A DNA stretch of 64,000 nt from Melastoma dodecandrum (lineage: Eukaryota; Streptophyta; Magnoliopsida; Myrtales; Melastomataceae). Position 1 is the stretch's first letter, and every line of letters begins with the position of its first letter. Shown here piece by piece: positions 47,184-59,680 of this stretch. The stretch is taken from NCBI GenBank assembly GCA_029817715.1, contig JARUPY010000474.1:8804001-8868000 (forward strand), in the 5' to 3' direction. Made by a program: the position numbers and the translations under genes. The notes under the pieces were generated by a model, which saw only the letters and a list, made by a program, of their open reading frames with translations, was not told where the DNA came from and made no database searches.

Positions 47184-48055
47184 CGTCTAATTTCTGCGTA
47201 AAATCAAAAAATGCTAGCATAATTAGTTTATAACTTCAAGCAGATTAAAATTTGAGTTAGTTTATTGAATAAACTAATGAGAAAGACAAATCTAATCGCA
47301 AACAAATCAACAAAAAGAACCAGCATTGCTCTCTTCCTTTTTTTTCTTTCGTAGAAGAAAAGTCAGTCAACTTATCATCGAAATAGAATTAGTTAAAAGG
47401 CAAAGGCAGTCTTAACTTCAAATATTGTCGTCCAATACAATTGAAAATCACAATTTCCAAGTCCTGACTACGACTTGTCCAAGTCTCCAGTTAAATTTTG
47501 GCCTAAAAATAACAGCACGAGTACACGTTCGGACTTCAGACGAGCTACACTACGAATTCAGTTCTTGAGAGCTACAAATTCAGCAACAGAGGGAACGCCG
47601 ATTCTTAAGAGCTAAACACAATTAAAGAAATTTACTTTACCCAACACTAGTGAGCTGGGCGATGAAGAAATGATCCTGCTTGAGAAGGAGGAGGGGAGGC
47701 TGACGGAGGGGAGGCAGACGGAGGAGGAGAGGCAGGAGGAGGAGACGGAAGGGATCGTTCGTGTGGGGAATTGTTCGTGTCTTGGCCGAAGACAATACAT
47801 TTTCAAAGTTTTTATTTATTCAATTTAATCCCCAAATTATTATAATTATTACAACTTAGTCCAAAATTACACAATTCGGCCGAAATCTAAAGGCGAGCCT
47901 CTTTGTCGCCTTTCGCCTGAGAAAAAGGCGATGAAAGGCGAGGAAAGGCATCGCCTTTGAATCACGCCTCGCCCGGAGGGGAGGAAAGGCGAAATCGCCT
48001 CGCCTGCCTCGCCCCTTGCCATAGGCGTTGCCTTTCCACGCCTTTTACAACACTG
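47184..48055. mobile_element. hAT 5' region, subterminal repeats and right terminal end
   Basis: This is a non-coding leader and promoter up to about 47885. Then come about 165 bp packed with AGGCGA/TCGCCT words in both orientations, ending TTTTACAACACTG at 48055. Read from outside, the end is CAGTGTTGTAAAAGGCG, a typical hAT terminus (CAGTGTTG). Eight bases following (CTTGGACC) would be one target copy. The partner cannot be found, because the left end was lost. Confidence 0.82.
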
Positions 48056-48251
48056 CTTGGACCTAAATTAACACAGGATTGCAGCTTTGAATAAATACTT
48101 ATCCTTAAAAAGCAAGCCAATCTAACATTTTCCATCTATCCATTATGAAACAGAGAATGTGAAGATCGTTCTGTCTGTCTTCATTAATAGAAATGCAACT
48201 CCATCTCAATGCTATACGTCTACAAAGACATGTAGTTAGGAGAGAGATCTC
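48056..48251 (-). other. 3' UTR of the METTL13-like gene
   Basis: This short stretch lies between the stop codon and the hAT terminus. The minus strand carries AT-rich sequence fitting a 3' UTR. The hAT element inserted within about 200 bp of the stop, so it may influence transcript ends. Confidence 0.5.
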
Positions 48252-51200
48252 TCATGCTACATATCGTATCTTCTTAGATGCATCTGCAATAGCTTGACTC
48301 ATTATCGGATGTTTGCACACCAGCAACTTCTCGAGCCGGGAGGCTGCATCATTGAAATGATCCTCTGCAACACAATCCTCTGTCCTAAGAGCAAAAAGAA
48401 TCTCATTGACGTCTTCATCAAGCTTCAGAGAATATATGTGCTTGAAAACCTGACATAAACAACAGGAACTCTATTAAGTCAATTGCAGAAACACCAGTAC
48501 CCCGAACAGAACATTTGCCCAGCAGCTACAACGTCAGTGGCAGAAAAACTAAAATTTTCATTTGCTAACTGATTAAGATATTGATTATTTACGAATCCCT
48601 CCATTATAGAACCTTGGCAGGGTCTATAGATATGCATGCCTTAATGTCACCAGAATTAGTAAGACTTCGCCAGAAACAAGAAGACGTATGGTTCTCACCG
48701 CTTTCATTCGGGACACCACCTTCTCTTTAATGGTTTTTAATCTCGAAACCAAGTTAACGACAAATAAACCCCCTTTGGAGATTGAACTATGTACAGCATT
48801 GAGGAAAGCTTCTTCCACAAAATCGGCAGCTGGGCAGGACAGACCAGAGCTGCGAAAGAGGAAGAAATATTTGAGAATGATAGGCCCATGGCGCATTAGA
48901 TGTCTAGTTCCTGATCAAGTGAGGGCATACCTTGGATCATTATTATCAACATCCACAATGAGTATACTGACTTCAGCAGTACAATTATTATCTATGAGAG
49001 ACTTGTGCCGGCTTGCTTCAGAAGATGCAGACACTTTTGGATATGTGTTCCCCTCTACACTTGGTTCGGTAGCTTCAACAGCAGAAACTTTGTTTGCAAT
49101 ACGTTTGACAAATTGAATCCCATCAGTAACATGTACCTATGACAAAGAAAATTGGCAGCAAGCCAGTAAGGACTGCAATAACCCCATGTGAGCAACAGAA
49201 GCATGAACAGATGCTCCAAAATTCATAATTTTTTTCGACATATCTTTTATGCTTGCAGTTTCCATTTTGGAACGAAGAGCCACCAAGTCCCAACATGGGC
49301 CAAAACAAAAATAAACAAATAAGACACGACAAGCTTCATCATGAAATATGCTCGCTCAAACAATTAAAATTGAAAATGTGAATAACCACATCTAAAAATT
49401 CAGTCCATTTGGTTACCCCAAAATGGGGGCAGGAACTGAGACCAGGTCATCCAATAAATGTCCAATGAGGTCAATACACAAGGCTACAAACTGACAAATG
49501 CACATATATATTTCGGCACTCTAGTTCTACAAAAATTCAAGTACATAGACAACCTTCTAAGTACATGTTTGACAAATCCATATGATGTATACGAATACCA
49601 TATATGATCAGCTTAAAGTAGATAGAACCTCCAAATACGTTTCCAATTGATTTCCTAGTTTGTATAACATAATCCCATAACAACCATTCCCCATGCATAT
49701 ATACAGATATGGCCCAAAAAACATCAACAGACCAATTTAATTCCTACTGAGCAATTAAAGAAATGGTTGACCCAATAATAGCTTTCCATTAATTTAATAC
49801 CAATATGAATGCTGATTTCACTGTTAGCATCGTCCTATTTTATTCTTTCTCAAATTAGAATTGAAACAAGAATAGCTAAAGATTAATATAGATAAAAAGA
49901 CAGGGAAAAAGATAACAAGTAATATACATAAAAAAGACAGATGGAAAACGTCTAACAAGTATTCATAGAATATAGCAAACATAATACTATTGATAATAGC
50001 ATAATTAAAGATTGTCAAGGAGCATTGACTAAATATTCCACGAGCAACTGAGGATAGTTTCAGATATGATTTGTGAGAATTAAAAGAATCAATTCCATAC
50101 CATTTTCAATTATCAGATACTACTTGACCGTTCTTCATGACGAAATGTAGTTTATGCCAATGATTTACTGGTAACAAAAATATCAACTTGTACTACATGT
50201 AAAGGTTTGAGAGGTATCTTCCTAAGTAGTTTGAGGTAGTATTGCTATAGCATATATATTGTCAATCCTTCCCCTATATTCGTTCATCAGAGAATACTTA
50301 ACCCAATGAGAATGCTAATGCTAATGCCAGTTGAAATAATGGGAAACATATTCAAAACGCAAACCTTCAGCCGATCGCCAGCTCTGAAGTCAAAGTACTC
50401 CTTTGCCAACCTAACAACATTGGGATCCAATTCAACAGCCTGGCATGGGACAAACTTTTAAGTCCTTTAAGGAATGCTTAAGCCACATAATTCAAGAAGA
50501 TGTCACTGAAAGAATCACCTCTACGTGAATAAATTGCATACATTGATGAATAAACATTGGAAGAAGACCTGCTCCAAGACCAACAACAACTGCCCTTACC
50601 TGATTATAAGTAAAAGTGAGTCAAAATGTAAGCAGAAAAACATTTTTTCCTGGATAAAAGTTCTTTTAGCATTGAAAGAGTCCCAGATCAAATAGAATGT
50701 GATGCGTGATTTGTTCACTTAAAGATGGAGAAAAGAGGAGACTCAGTGTGCTTACTGCTGTTCCAGATGATAGCATGCTTTCCAAATAGGATGATATCAA
50801 CATAAAGCCAGATATGATTCCTGAGTGGTAAGGACTGGCTAAGAATTCATGGTTGATTCGCAAAACATCTGTCATTCCTAAATAAAGGAAGACCAAAGCA
50901 GATGTAACGGCAGACTATAAGAGAAAAGAGACCGAATGTGTTCAATGGTTGAAAACTGAAATAAAAAATCAAAAGGTAAAAGAAAATAATCACATTTCTC
51001 TTTTAACACCTGACTCAGAGCAAACGCGAAATAATTTATACAGATAATATCATTAAACAATGATGAACAGTATAATTCATAAAAACTTCTGAAGAGAAGC
51101 AGCTTTTTCCAAGGGAAGGCCAAATATTTAAATTACTCATCAACTTTGCCAAACCATTTAACTATGACAAACCTTGAAGATTTGATGAGTAAAAACAAAC

Positions 51201-54200
51201 TCTTCGCATAGCTATGGTAAGGTTTCCTACAAAAACATTCTCCCTTCCCACCTACGCTCCATTGCATGGTAACCATCTTACGATGGGATGCATACAAACA
51301 ACTACTAGCAGGCTGTTTGATGACATATTGAAGTTAATAATCCAAACTTTAAACTTCAGTTTGCACTAGTTTTGTTTTTGGTAAGTTAGGATTCGTATTA
51401 AAAGCAATGGAGGTTGAGCTGGAATTCACACATTTTGCGCTAGCTTTAACAAGCTAGAATAACGACATTTCACAGCCATTTATACATTGAGTTTAGAATC
51501 TTATCGGACACATTATAATGGTCATAAAAATAAAAGATTTAGCTGAGTTACTTAATAATGTTTAAGGACTACAAAAAAGAAAATGTTTTCTTTCTAATAT
51601 AATTGAATTTATTGTTGTGGACAATACATGCAAAGCTCAAGCTTTCAATAAACAAATATCCTGAGAAACCCTGTCTATCCAGATGGGAAAAGCAATTGAA
51701 GCAAATAATTATCAACATGATCTTTCTAATCAAGTGCATAGCGGTACAGTCTGTGCAAGTGCTCTATGGGAGGATTAACGTACATGCATTATAACACAAC
51801 ATTACTTGTTATTATCTGCATAGAAAAATTGTACTTCAATCCAAAACCTCCTTTTAGGAAACTTAACCTTATTGTCATGCCATTTATTCTTCCCCAGTTA
51901 CCTTTTTTCCGGGATTTAGCTTTTGAATAACTCTTTTCATCCCTTTGACTAGCAACAGGCAAGGCTGGAATTGACCCATCTGATGTCATCAAAGCTTCAG
52001 ATTGCACCAAACTTTCATTTCTTTGAAAGATAAGGCGTCGGAATGTTAAAGACCCAGAGGGCAAGATTTCACTAATATCGCTTTCAAAATTATCATAAAC
52101 AACATCTTCTATTGTTATCAGCCCAGTTAGGGGTGATGACACCTGCATCATAAAAGAATGGTATAACATTGCTGGGACTTGAAAGAAAAAATGACCAGAA
52201 ACAAATATTTTAATAGAATGTGGAACAAAATGTATAATTGGTCCTTCTACTGTCAGCCACATACCGGGATAAGTATCTGGTTATTAAAAAGCAAACCAAG
52301 AAGAGGTTCTGCCTTATTCTATAATACACTCAGTTCGCACAACTAATAAAATGCATTGGCAAACAAAGAAAAAAAGACAACAAACCTGGTGTACTATTTT
52401 TCTCTCCTTAAGAGGGTCATCAACCATCATGAACCTGAATAAGTGCAGTTAACTCTTAAAATCCAAAATACATGAGACAATCCCCTTTGTAGGCTAGCCA
52501 GTTTGAACGATAATTCCCCTTCGAATTAGTTTTTGCATTGTCTGTTATTTTAGTTCATGTAATTTTACATTTCTGGCTTTTTCATATAATCTAGAAGGGG
52601 AAAAACCGCCCATTTCCAGCAGGATGTGGCCACACCCAATAAGCATACAAAGCAGGGAATGTGTCTCTATTGAGAAAGATCAAAGCTCAGATGCATTACG
52701 GTATTTGTGATCCATGATTGCTGATAGCAGGAGCCAGCTGTCTAACCAGAGGGGACAAGTCCTTCTGAAAGAGGAGCAATCCAAAGTAAAAATTAGGCAG
52801 CTCCATTTATGAATTAAACATCAATTAAAAGAAACAAAGTCATCACAACCTGAATTTCCTCCATGCTAGCGTTTATGTGACTGCCGTCCAAGAATACCTA
52901 GATTAAACATCATGAAAAAGAAAGAGGGCAGACATTACCCACTCTCCGAGTAAACAAGAAACACAGTAAGAAAAGGAAGAAAAAAATATAGACAGCCACA
53001 GATGCTGTACTTGAAACCTCTGAGAACAGTGAAAATTACCATTATTAGTCGAGCTGATTTCGCACTTTCAACAACTGTCCATTGTCCTTCTTCAGAAGAG
53101 TATAGCCAACCATGAGCCCTTGTCTGGAAAAGAAAGCAATGGTAACAGTCACATCTTAGAGCACATTATTTGTTTTCTTTATGATAGTAATGTGTTAAAG
53201 CATACAAAAAAAAAAGAATAACAAAACCCGCACGCCCACATGGACCTATGTGGCCACAAAGGGAGGGCAAGCAATCCAGTAGGTAAAAGCAATCACTGAC
53301 CTCAGGCACAAGCATGATCCCACAATGTCTTATGAAGCTTGTGGACTGTTCACGGGAATCAAAAAGTACAGCTTTGTAGCTGAATCGAGAATCTTGATCG
53401 TACAAGATAAGCTGAATACGCCGACCTGGAATAAGCTCATCCAAACCATCTGTAGCACTCAGCTTTAAGTCTTTCAGAGTGTGCAACAAATTGGGGCTAC
53501 TCGAATACTCGTCACGAATCTTATTTTCAAGTTCAAGCTCCTCTTGCAAGCCTGATAACTGGAAGCCAAATGCCAACAAATGGTCCTATGTGAGTTTTTT
53601 TTCCTTATCTTACATTGCAATAAAATAATAAGGATAAAAACTTTGCAATGTCAGTTTTTCTTATGAATCAAAACCAATTTACAGAAATAAAAATACAACA
53701 TCAAATAGATTTTATTTATTGTCCAGTGATATACCTGCTTCTCATCACAATGAAGAGAAGAAAGATTGAATGAAGTTGTTATCTCCTGCAGGAAATTTGA
53801 ATTTTCTTTCACAGCAACCACCATGAAGGTACAAAACCCATGATTATTAGCCGACTTATTTAGAATCACATGAACATCCATCTTCCAGCCAAATCTCAAG
53901 TTAGAGAACAGTAAACCTGGGATGAACGCAAACATAAAAATAAATGTAAGAATTATACATAATAACATCTCTTCCAGACTAATAAAGTGGCTTTGATTCA
54001 AAATGCATTTTTCATGACCTTCATCTTCATCAAAAAATGAGCAAACAGCATTACATAGTTTACTGTGCGAAATTAATCTTCCCTTGGAAAGGATTTTAAT
54101 TTCAAAAATATTTAGAGAGTTAGAATCTCATTAAACTGAAGATCGTGACAACATTAAGACATATTGATCGCAATTACCAAGAACATGTGCTTCTGCAAGA

Positions 54201-55147
54201 GTGAGACAAATAAATCTCCCAGATGGTTTCAGGATTCTCTTCACCTAAGGGACAGAAAAGGAAAAAGTTATCCAAAAGGTAGAGTTATGGACGTCATTAT
54301 AAATCATACTTTTAATTCCGTATTATCTGCTAAGGAGGATTCAGTTGGAAAAAGCAAAGCACCTCTGACAAGTACTTGTTTCCCAGATTACGACCATGCT
54401 CCGGCTCCATCAAAGCATCCAATCCACCTTTGTCAAGAATCACATCAAAGGCCTCGTCCGAGAACTAGTTTGAAAATTTCATTAGTAATGATACTGGAAA
54501 GAATTAGAATTAGCAAGAAAATAGAACTACCACAGATTAGTAAAAGAGCAAGCAGAAAACTAAGTGTAAAGGGGAAACAATGAACAAATTTCAAGGGAAT
54601 AATAACAATAGATCGAATTAGTTGACAATAAAACAAAATATCATGCCGATAATTTAAGTCAAGCTATGGGAAAATCAATTAGCTATTAAATCAAAAGTTT
54701 CCTGAGGAAAAACAACATTTCCACTCCTATGGAAGAAGAACCACAGCAAAGGGGACGGATCACCTGCATATCCGTCATGTCCATGACGCGCCACCGCATA
54801 TCGGGCCGGTCCCTAACGTTCCTCCGCAACATATCGGAGATAACAACTTTCGAGAAATCCACATTGGTGATACACCTAAAGCCATCATCATAGAGGTGTT
54901 CGGAGAGGCGGGAGTTTCCGCAGCCAGGAACGAGTATCTGCGACTCACAGGAAAGGAGGGGAAGGAGGGCGGGGCGGAGGTGCGGCCACTCGGCGTACCA
55001 CTCGAAGGAGTCACCGGAACCGCGGATGGCAAAGAAGGTGTCCCAATTCTCCTTACTAGTGAAGTCGTTGAGTGATTTGAGGAGGAGCTGCTGGTCTGCA
55101 CCCTGCTGCTGTGGCTGCCTGCTCGCCGCCGACTTGGTTTTCCCCAT
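48252..55147 (-). CDS. METTL13: METTL13-type dual methyltransferase (eEF1A N-terminus/lysine)
   Basis: METTL13/EEF1AKNMT carries two methyltransferase domains. In animals it methylates the N-terminus and a lysine of elongation factor eEF1A in the cytosol. Sixteen exons join without a break into 770 residues: 55147-54764, 54464-54363, 54244-54178, 53916-53735, 53558-53301, 53123-53040, 52898-52851, 52764-52700, 52434-52386, 52142-51902, 50877-50756, 50599-50519, 50439-50365, 49136-48931, 48849-48699 and 48449-48252. All borders are GT..AG and phases agree. Domain 1 has SAM motif ILVPGCGNSRLSEHL (about residues 71-85) and FDVILDKGGLDAL. Domain 2 has SPYHSGIISGFML, AVVVGLGAGLLPMF (about 537-550) and VELDPNVVRLAKEYF, then SCPAADFVEEAFL and VVNLVSRL. 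The stop TGA is at 48254-48252. Introns are free of the large transposons that surround the gene. Confidence 0.93.
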
Positions 55148-57989
55148 CTGTTGTGGATTTGGGGAAATATTTGGCGCGATTTAGGGTTTTGGGACCAACG
55201 GCAAGAGTTAGGCCGGCATATTTGTTTTCTATGAATGATATATATCCGCTAAAAGTAAAGCTTGTTTGTTTATGCGATTTTTTCAAATATGTTTATAATA
55301 TCGAATTTAATTAATAGACAGCATTCAATTCATTCGGAGAAAAAAAGAAATTGGAACAAATAAAAGATTTAGTGTGACAGGAGTGTCACTCCCATGCCCT
55401 AATCTTATACTCTATGAAAAGTGTAAAACTGTCTGTCCTTAATTTGAGTCTACAACCCACCACTATAAAAAAAGCATGCCTTTTTGTTATGGTCGAGAAT
55501 ATTTTCTCTTGAATGAAAGAGATATTAAGTAACTGTCCATAAATAAAATAAGAATTCTTGATATGGGTAAAGACAATCTTTATTTGCAATAGGAGCAGAG
55601 GTGATGTGAATTATTAAAAAATACAAATAAATTTGCTTTAGAAAAAGAAAATATTTATGAACTAGTTTCACGGGATTTAGCAAATTATTTTGATTGTGGG
55701 ACTATTTCATTATTTTTGAACAACTTGGAGACTGAGCCTTCCTTGCTCATTATTACAAATATGGAAATAATGGACAAAATATGATTCAATTTTCAACTAT
55801 TCCTGCGAGAAATAGAATTGAACGAAGATTCGAGCCATAGGACCTGATTTGATTTCATTATAAAGTGCTAGTCTTTTCAATAATTCAAAAATAATAAAAT
55901 TAAAAAAACTTTTCTGGTTAAAGGGTTCAGTAATAAAAACATATAATCAATTTAGATTTTAAAATTATGTCTAAAATCAAAATAGATCAAATGAAAAATC
56001 AATATCAATCAATATACAATTAAACAAAAAGAGATGACATAATTTGATCAATATGAGAAAATAAATAAAATAAAATAATATATGACTTTTTGACAGTTAA
56101 AGAATAATAAATACATATTGTTTCTCTTTGAATAATAATGGAGATACCTTTAAAAATTTATTTTCATTTCAATAACAAATAAATATCAACATAATTTATT
56201 TTTCGTAAAATCAATTTACTTTTAAAAGTACTTTTGACATTACATACGTTTCGAAAAAATTCAATAAATTAAATAAATTGATAGAAAAATCAATATCAAT
56301 ATGGACCAATACAATACTAAAATTACAAACAAAGTCATAATTAATTATTTCAAGAAAATAAATAATAATATAAACTAATTGGCCTCTATGTAAGACTATT
56401 CGTTTCAATAATAAAAAAGTAAAATTTTTTCTTTACTTCTCAAACTGAAATAAATTAAATTAAATTAATAATATATTATGAAAATAAATTCGTTACTCTT
56501 ATATCATACTCATTCCCAAATAGTTAGTAAATTTTACTCATTTCGATAGTAGTTCACACCCTTTTATATACAGCGGCATGAATGAGTTTCAAATTTAAAA
56601 AATTATTATTACATGCTAGAAAAAATTCTCAAATGATTAATCCCTTTATTTTAACTTTCACAAAATGAATTGAATTATTTGATAATTTTATTTTGAAAGA
56701 AAATTCTTACCAGCGTAAGAGTAAAATGACTTACAGATCCCGTCACTTTCACAAGAATTTGGGAAGCATTTACCTCCTTTCATTTTCACTTAAATTTGGA
56801 TTGTTTCTATCTTGAGTAGATTTTATTCCTAAATTAAAAGGTCTACGGACATGTCTACCCCAGATTTTAAGTTATGAAAAGATTGTTTAACTGAAACATT
56901 GTTTGCTTGAATGGAAATAGTGGATACAACAAGTAAATTAGGAAAATTTATGATATTTAATTTTACGCTTAATTTCAAATATTATATTTTCATCAGATTC
57001 ATAAATATATTGTGAAATTTAATTTATGAAAGACTATTTAAAATAGAAACTAATAGCAAGAAATACTTCTCTTGAGTATAAATTGAACGTTTAATTATTT
57101 TTTAATATCATTAAAATAATTATAAGTTTCGTATCCGAATGTTTAGGGTTTTAAATTCAAAATAAATACGTAGCTTGCACCAAGTCTATCTTTCGTGACG
57201 ATCAAAATTTTTTTGAAATAGTGTATGAAAGCTAAGGATTTAAGTTCTTAATATTCCACCCTCACTAGAAAATGCAGCCGATGAGATTTAGCTTCTTAAT
57301 ATATGACATTCACTTGAGAAAAATATAGTGAATTCTTATGTTCAACTTGAATGTGTATTTAAATTAATAAGAGAAAAATATTATATGAATAGATAAGGAT
57401 AAACTCAAATAAAATGATAATAAGATTTTGTTATCATACTTTTAGTTGCTTAGGCTTGATACACCTTTCTAGAAAACTCTCTTTATTATATTGAAAAAGA
57501 GGTAAATACTTTTGGAAAGAAAATTCATGATAAAGTATTGCGTTTACCACCTGAAGCATCTCAAATTGTATATAAGTAAGATGTGTCACAAGCTTTTCAA
57601 AAGTTACTGTGATGTTCTTGTTTCTGGATTTTGGATCTTGTTTTGATGCAGAAGACAAGTGTTTTTTGGATTCTTTTAATCTTTCGCATTGGAAGCTTCA
57701 AAGGGAAAGAGAGATCTTTCCAATTGAATTTCTTTTCAGATTCTCGACTGCTCTGAATCGTTATAGCTGTTTTTCTGTGCTTGTAATTTCTGAGTTTGCA
57801 ACCAGTTATCGACCGTGGCGGGATAATTTTCATGTGTTGCCAATGCCCGTCATCTGGTTGTGTAGGATTCATTTAGAGTTGAATGGTCCAAATGGCTGGC
57901 GCTTTCTGCTTGTTCTTCTATGATACTTTTTTCTGGCTTGCATGGAGGCATGCTGCACTTGTTAATGCATATATCAATCAATGTTGCAG
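55148..57989. other. Intergenic, AT-rich; promoter of METTL13-like gene
   Basis: This is very AT-rich sequence with no convincing gene. The first few hundred bases upstream of 55147 would hold the METTL13 promoter and leader. The open frame at 57609-57923 leads up to a 3' splice site (TGTTGCAG at 57982-57989) and is probably intron of the NYN gene fragment. Confidence 0.5.
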
Positions 57990-58696
57990 GCGTGAAAGAT
58001 GCTAGTGACAAGAAAATTCTAGTTGATATGCTACTGTGGGCGGTGGATAATTCTGCTCCGGCCAACTATCTGTTAATATCTGGGGACAGGGACTTCTCTA
58101 ATGCTCTGCATCAATTGCGCTTGAGAAGGTATAATATACTTCTTGCTCAGCCAACACAGGCATCTGCTGCACTCATGGCAGCAGCAAAAACCGTGTGGTT
58201 ATGGACTACCCTTGCTGGGGGAGGAGCACCCTTGAGCAGCAATTATAAATCTCAACTAGCTTCCAATTATGAACAGCCTGTTGCTGATCGAGCACCAGCT
58301 GCTCCAGATGCCATGCCCATGCGGCCTCTAAGGTGCAACTATTCTTTGCTGCAGACTTTATGCGACAGCAATGACAGTCCAAATGACAATTACGCCCACA
58401 ATAAACCTATTCAAACCAGTATGGTCAGATCTACTAGTCTTCCAATTGTAAGGCCTGATAAAATCCAAGACAAGTTTTTCCAGAGGGAGAGTATCGAAAG
58501 AAAGCACTTTAAGACAGCACCTCATGAATTTTTTGGTGCTGGCTCTTCAAGCAAGCTCGATACCAAGCCCCTTTCAGAGACCCCTGATTTCTTTGCTGGT
58601 AATGGGCATCCTCAGCATATTCCTCCCCGTCCCTCTGTTCCGGGTGTTGACATGGCAAATAATTTTGGGCCTGAGCTTAGAACAGAGATCCAATAA
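57990..58696 (+). pseudogene. 3' fragment of a NYN-domain (MARF1/limkain-like) gene
   Basis: The exon begins after a TGTTGCAG acceptor and encodes the second half of a NYN ribonuclease-like domain: GVKDASDKKILVDMLLWAVD, YLLISGDRDFSNALHQLR and LAAAKTVWLW-like MAAAKTVWLW. The acidic residues in DASDKK and SGDRDFS are the expected metal ligands. A Pro/Ser/Asn-rich linker follows. The N-terminal half of the domain (start, first catalytic Asp) is not found upstream within the window. The frame ends at a TAA (58694-58696), directly before GTCGAC repeats of a retrotransposon LTR, without the C-terminal OST-HTH/LOTUS domains of this family. It is therefore truncated, probably by the retrotransposon insertion, and nothing shows that it is expressed. 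Confidence 0.75.
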
Positions 58697-58740
58697 TTCC
58701 TCAAGTCACACATCTAGTCGGCCCAAGATACAGCCGTCTA

Positions 58741-58835
58741 GGTCGATTTATGACGAAGTCGACTAGGTCGATTTACGATGAAGTCGACTAGGTCGACTTA
58801 TGAACGGGGTCGACTAGGTCGACTCACAACAAAGG
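58741..58835. repeat. 25-26-bp tandem repeat with GTCGAC palindromes
   Basis: The units start at 58741, 58766 and 58791, with a partial one at 58817. Each is of the form GGTCGATTTAYGA followed by AGTCGACTA. The palindrome AGTCGACT recurs at each junction. Confidence 0.9.
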
Positions 58836-59148
58836 AGTGTGGCGATCAAAGTCAACCAAGATGACTCAACAGTAGCTAGGCCTACTAGTGGGGTCAAAGT
58901 CGACGGAGCTTTGGATAAGTCGACCAAGTCGATCGTAGTCCGTACAGATCAGTCAAGTCGACGAGGTTAAAATAAATTTATTCATTTTCAATCACGTTTG
59001 TTAAAGATCGTAACTGATCTTAAATACCCAGGAACGTGATCCCATATATCAAGGGGGTTGTTGAGACACTCCCACGATATTAGGAATCACGATCTATAAC
59101 ATGATCTGCAAAACGATCTATCTGTTACGTGTTAATCACGTACAAGTC

Positions 59149-59160
59149 CTCTATAAATAG
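59149..59160 (+). promoter_or_regulatory. TATA box of the LTR
   Basis: CTATAAATAGC lies about 480 bp upstream of the primer-binding site, in the expected U3/R border position of the LTR, so transcription of the retrotransposon is expected to start about 30 bp downstream. Confidence 0.7.
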
Positions 59161-59272
59161 CAGAGGAATTCTTCAAGATAAAGACACGACCATACACAGC
59201 CAAAACTCTGAAGTTTGTTCGTCAACCTTAGGAATTAGATACCTCGACCCGGTTTGTAGGTCAACTATCCTT

Positions 59273-59434
59273 CCACCGACAGAGTGAGCTCGTAGGGCCT
59301 TTGCCGTCAATTCCCCGCCAGCGACACCACCGACGGAGTGAGCTCGTAGGGCCTTCGTCACAGCTTCCCGCCAGCGACCACCACCGACGGAGCGAGCTTC
59401 CAAGGCCTTCGTCACAAGTTCTCCGCCGTCACAG
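59273..59434. repeat. Three 54-bp tandem units in the LTR
   Basis: The units start at 59273, 59327 and 59381, each opening CCACCGACRGAG and containing GAGCTYSTAGGGCCTT-like sequence. The unit length is a multiple of three, which leaves an open frame on the minus strand that I regard as incidental. Confidence 0.88.
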
Positions 59435-59631
59435 GATTCCACATCGTTGACACCGTTTACCCTTTTCATTTTTGATGGCTGTAAGCCCTTGTTCTTAATT
59501 CGTTAGATTGTAAGACTTGCATTTTATTTCAATAAAATTGTGCATCTTCTTACTGGCGACCACAAACTCAATTCCTGTGAGTCATTTGCCAAATATTTCC
59601 GACGTAATCCGTTCTATAGGCGAACACGTTT

Positions 59632-59652
59632 TTGGCGACCACAGTGGGAGAA
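59632..59652 (+). other. Primer-binding site of the Tat-type Gypsy element
   Basis: TGGCGACCACAGTGGGAG lies between the LTR and gag. The same signature, TGGCAACCACAGTGGGAG, precedes gag in the decayed relative at 31531. Confidence 0.75.
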
Positions 59653-59680
59653 CGTTGAGAAAAAAGGATCTTAGTCTCAA

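Larger units (their letters stand above)
58741..59630 (+). repeat. 5' LTR (approximate) of the right-hand Tat-type Gypsy element
   Basis: The exact start was not resolved, and the end lies just before the primer site at 59632. It holds tandem GTCGAC-rich units (58741-58816), a TATA box (CTATAAATAG near 59151) with a likely transcript start near 59180, and three 54-bp units at 59273-59434. Confidence 0.6.

Noticed and set aside
37464..48055. Two independent hAT insertions
   Set aside because: Copy 1 ends inside a chromovirus LTR rather than at a hAT terminus, and both copies share the same nonsense codon and LTR insertion point, so one was duplicated from the other.
58741..58835. CRISPR-like array
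   Set aside because: The units are contiguous without spacers, in a plant LTR.
59173..59469. 98-codon minus-strand frame with repeated RAHSVGG
   Set aside because: It arises from three 54-bp LTR units whose length is divisible by three, and it lies antisense to the retrotransposon leader.
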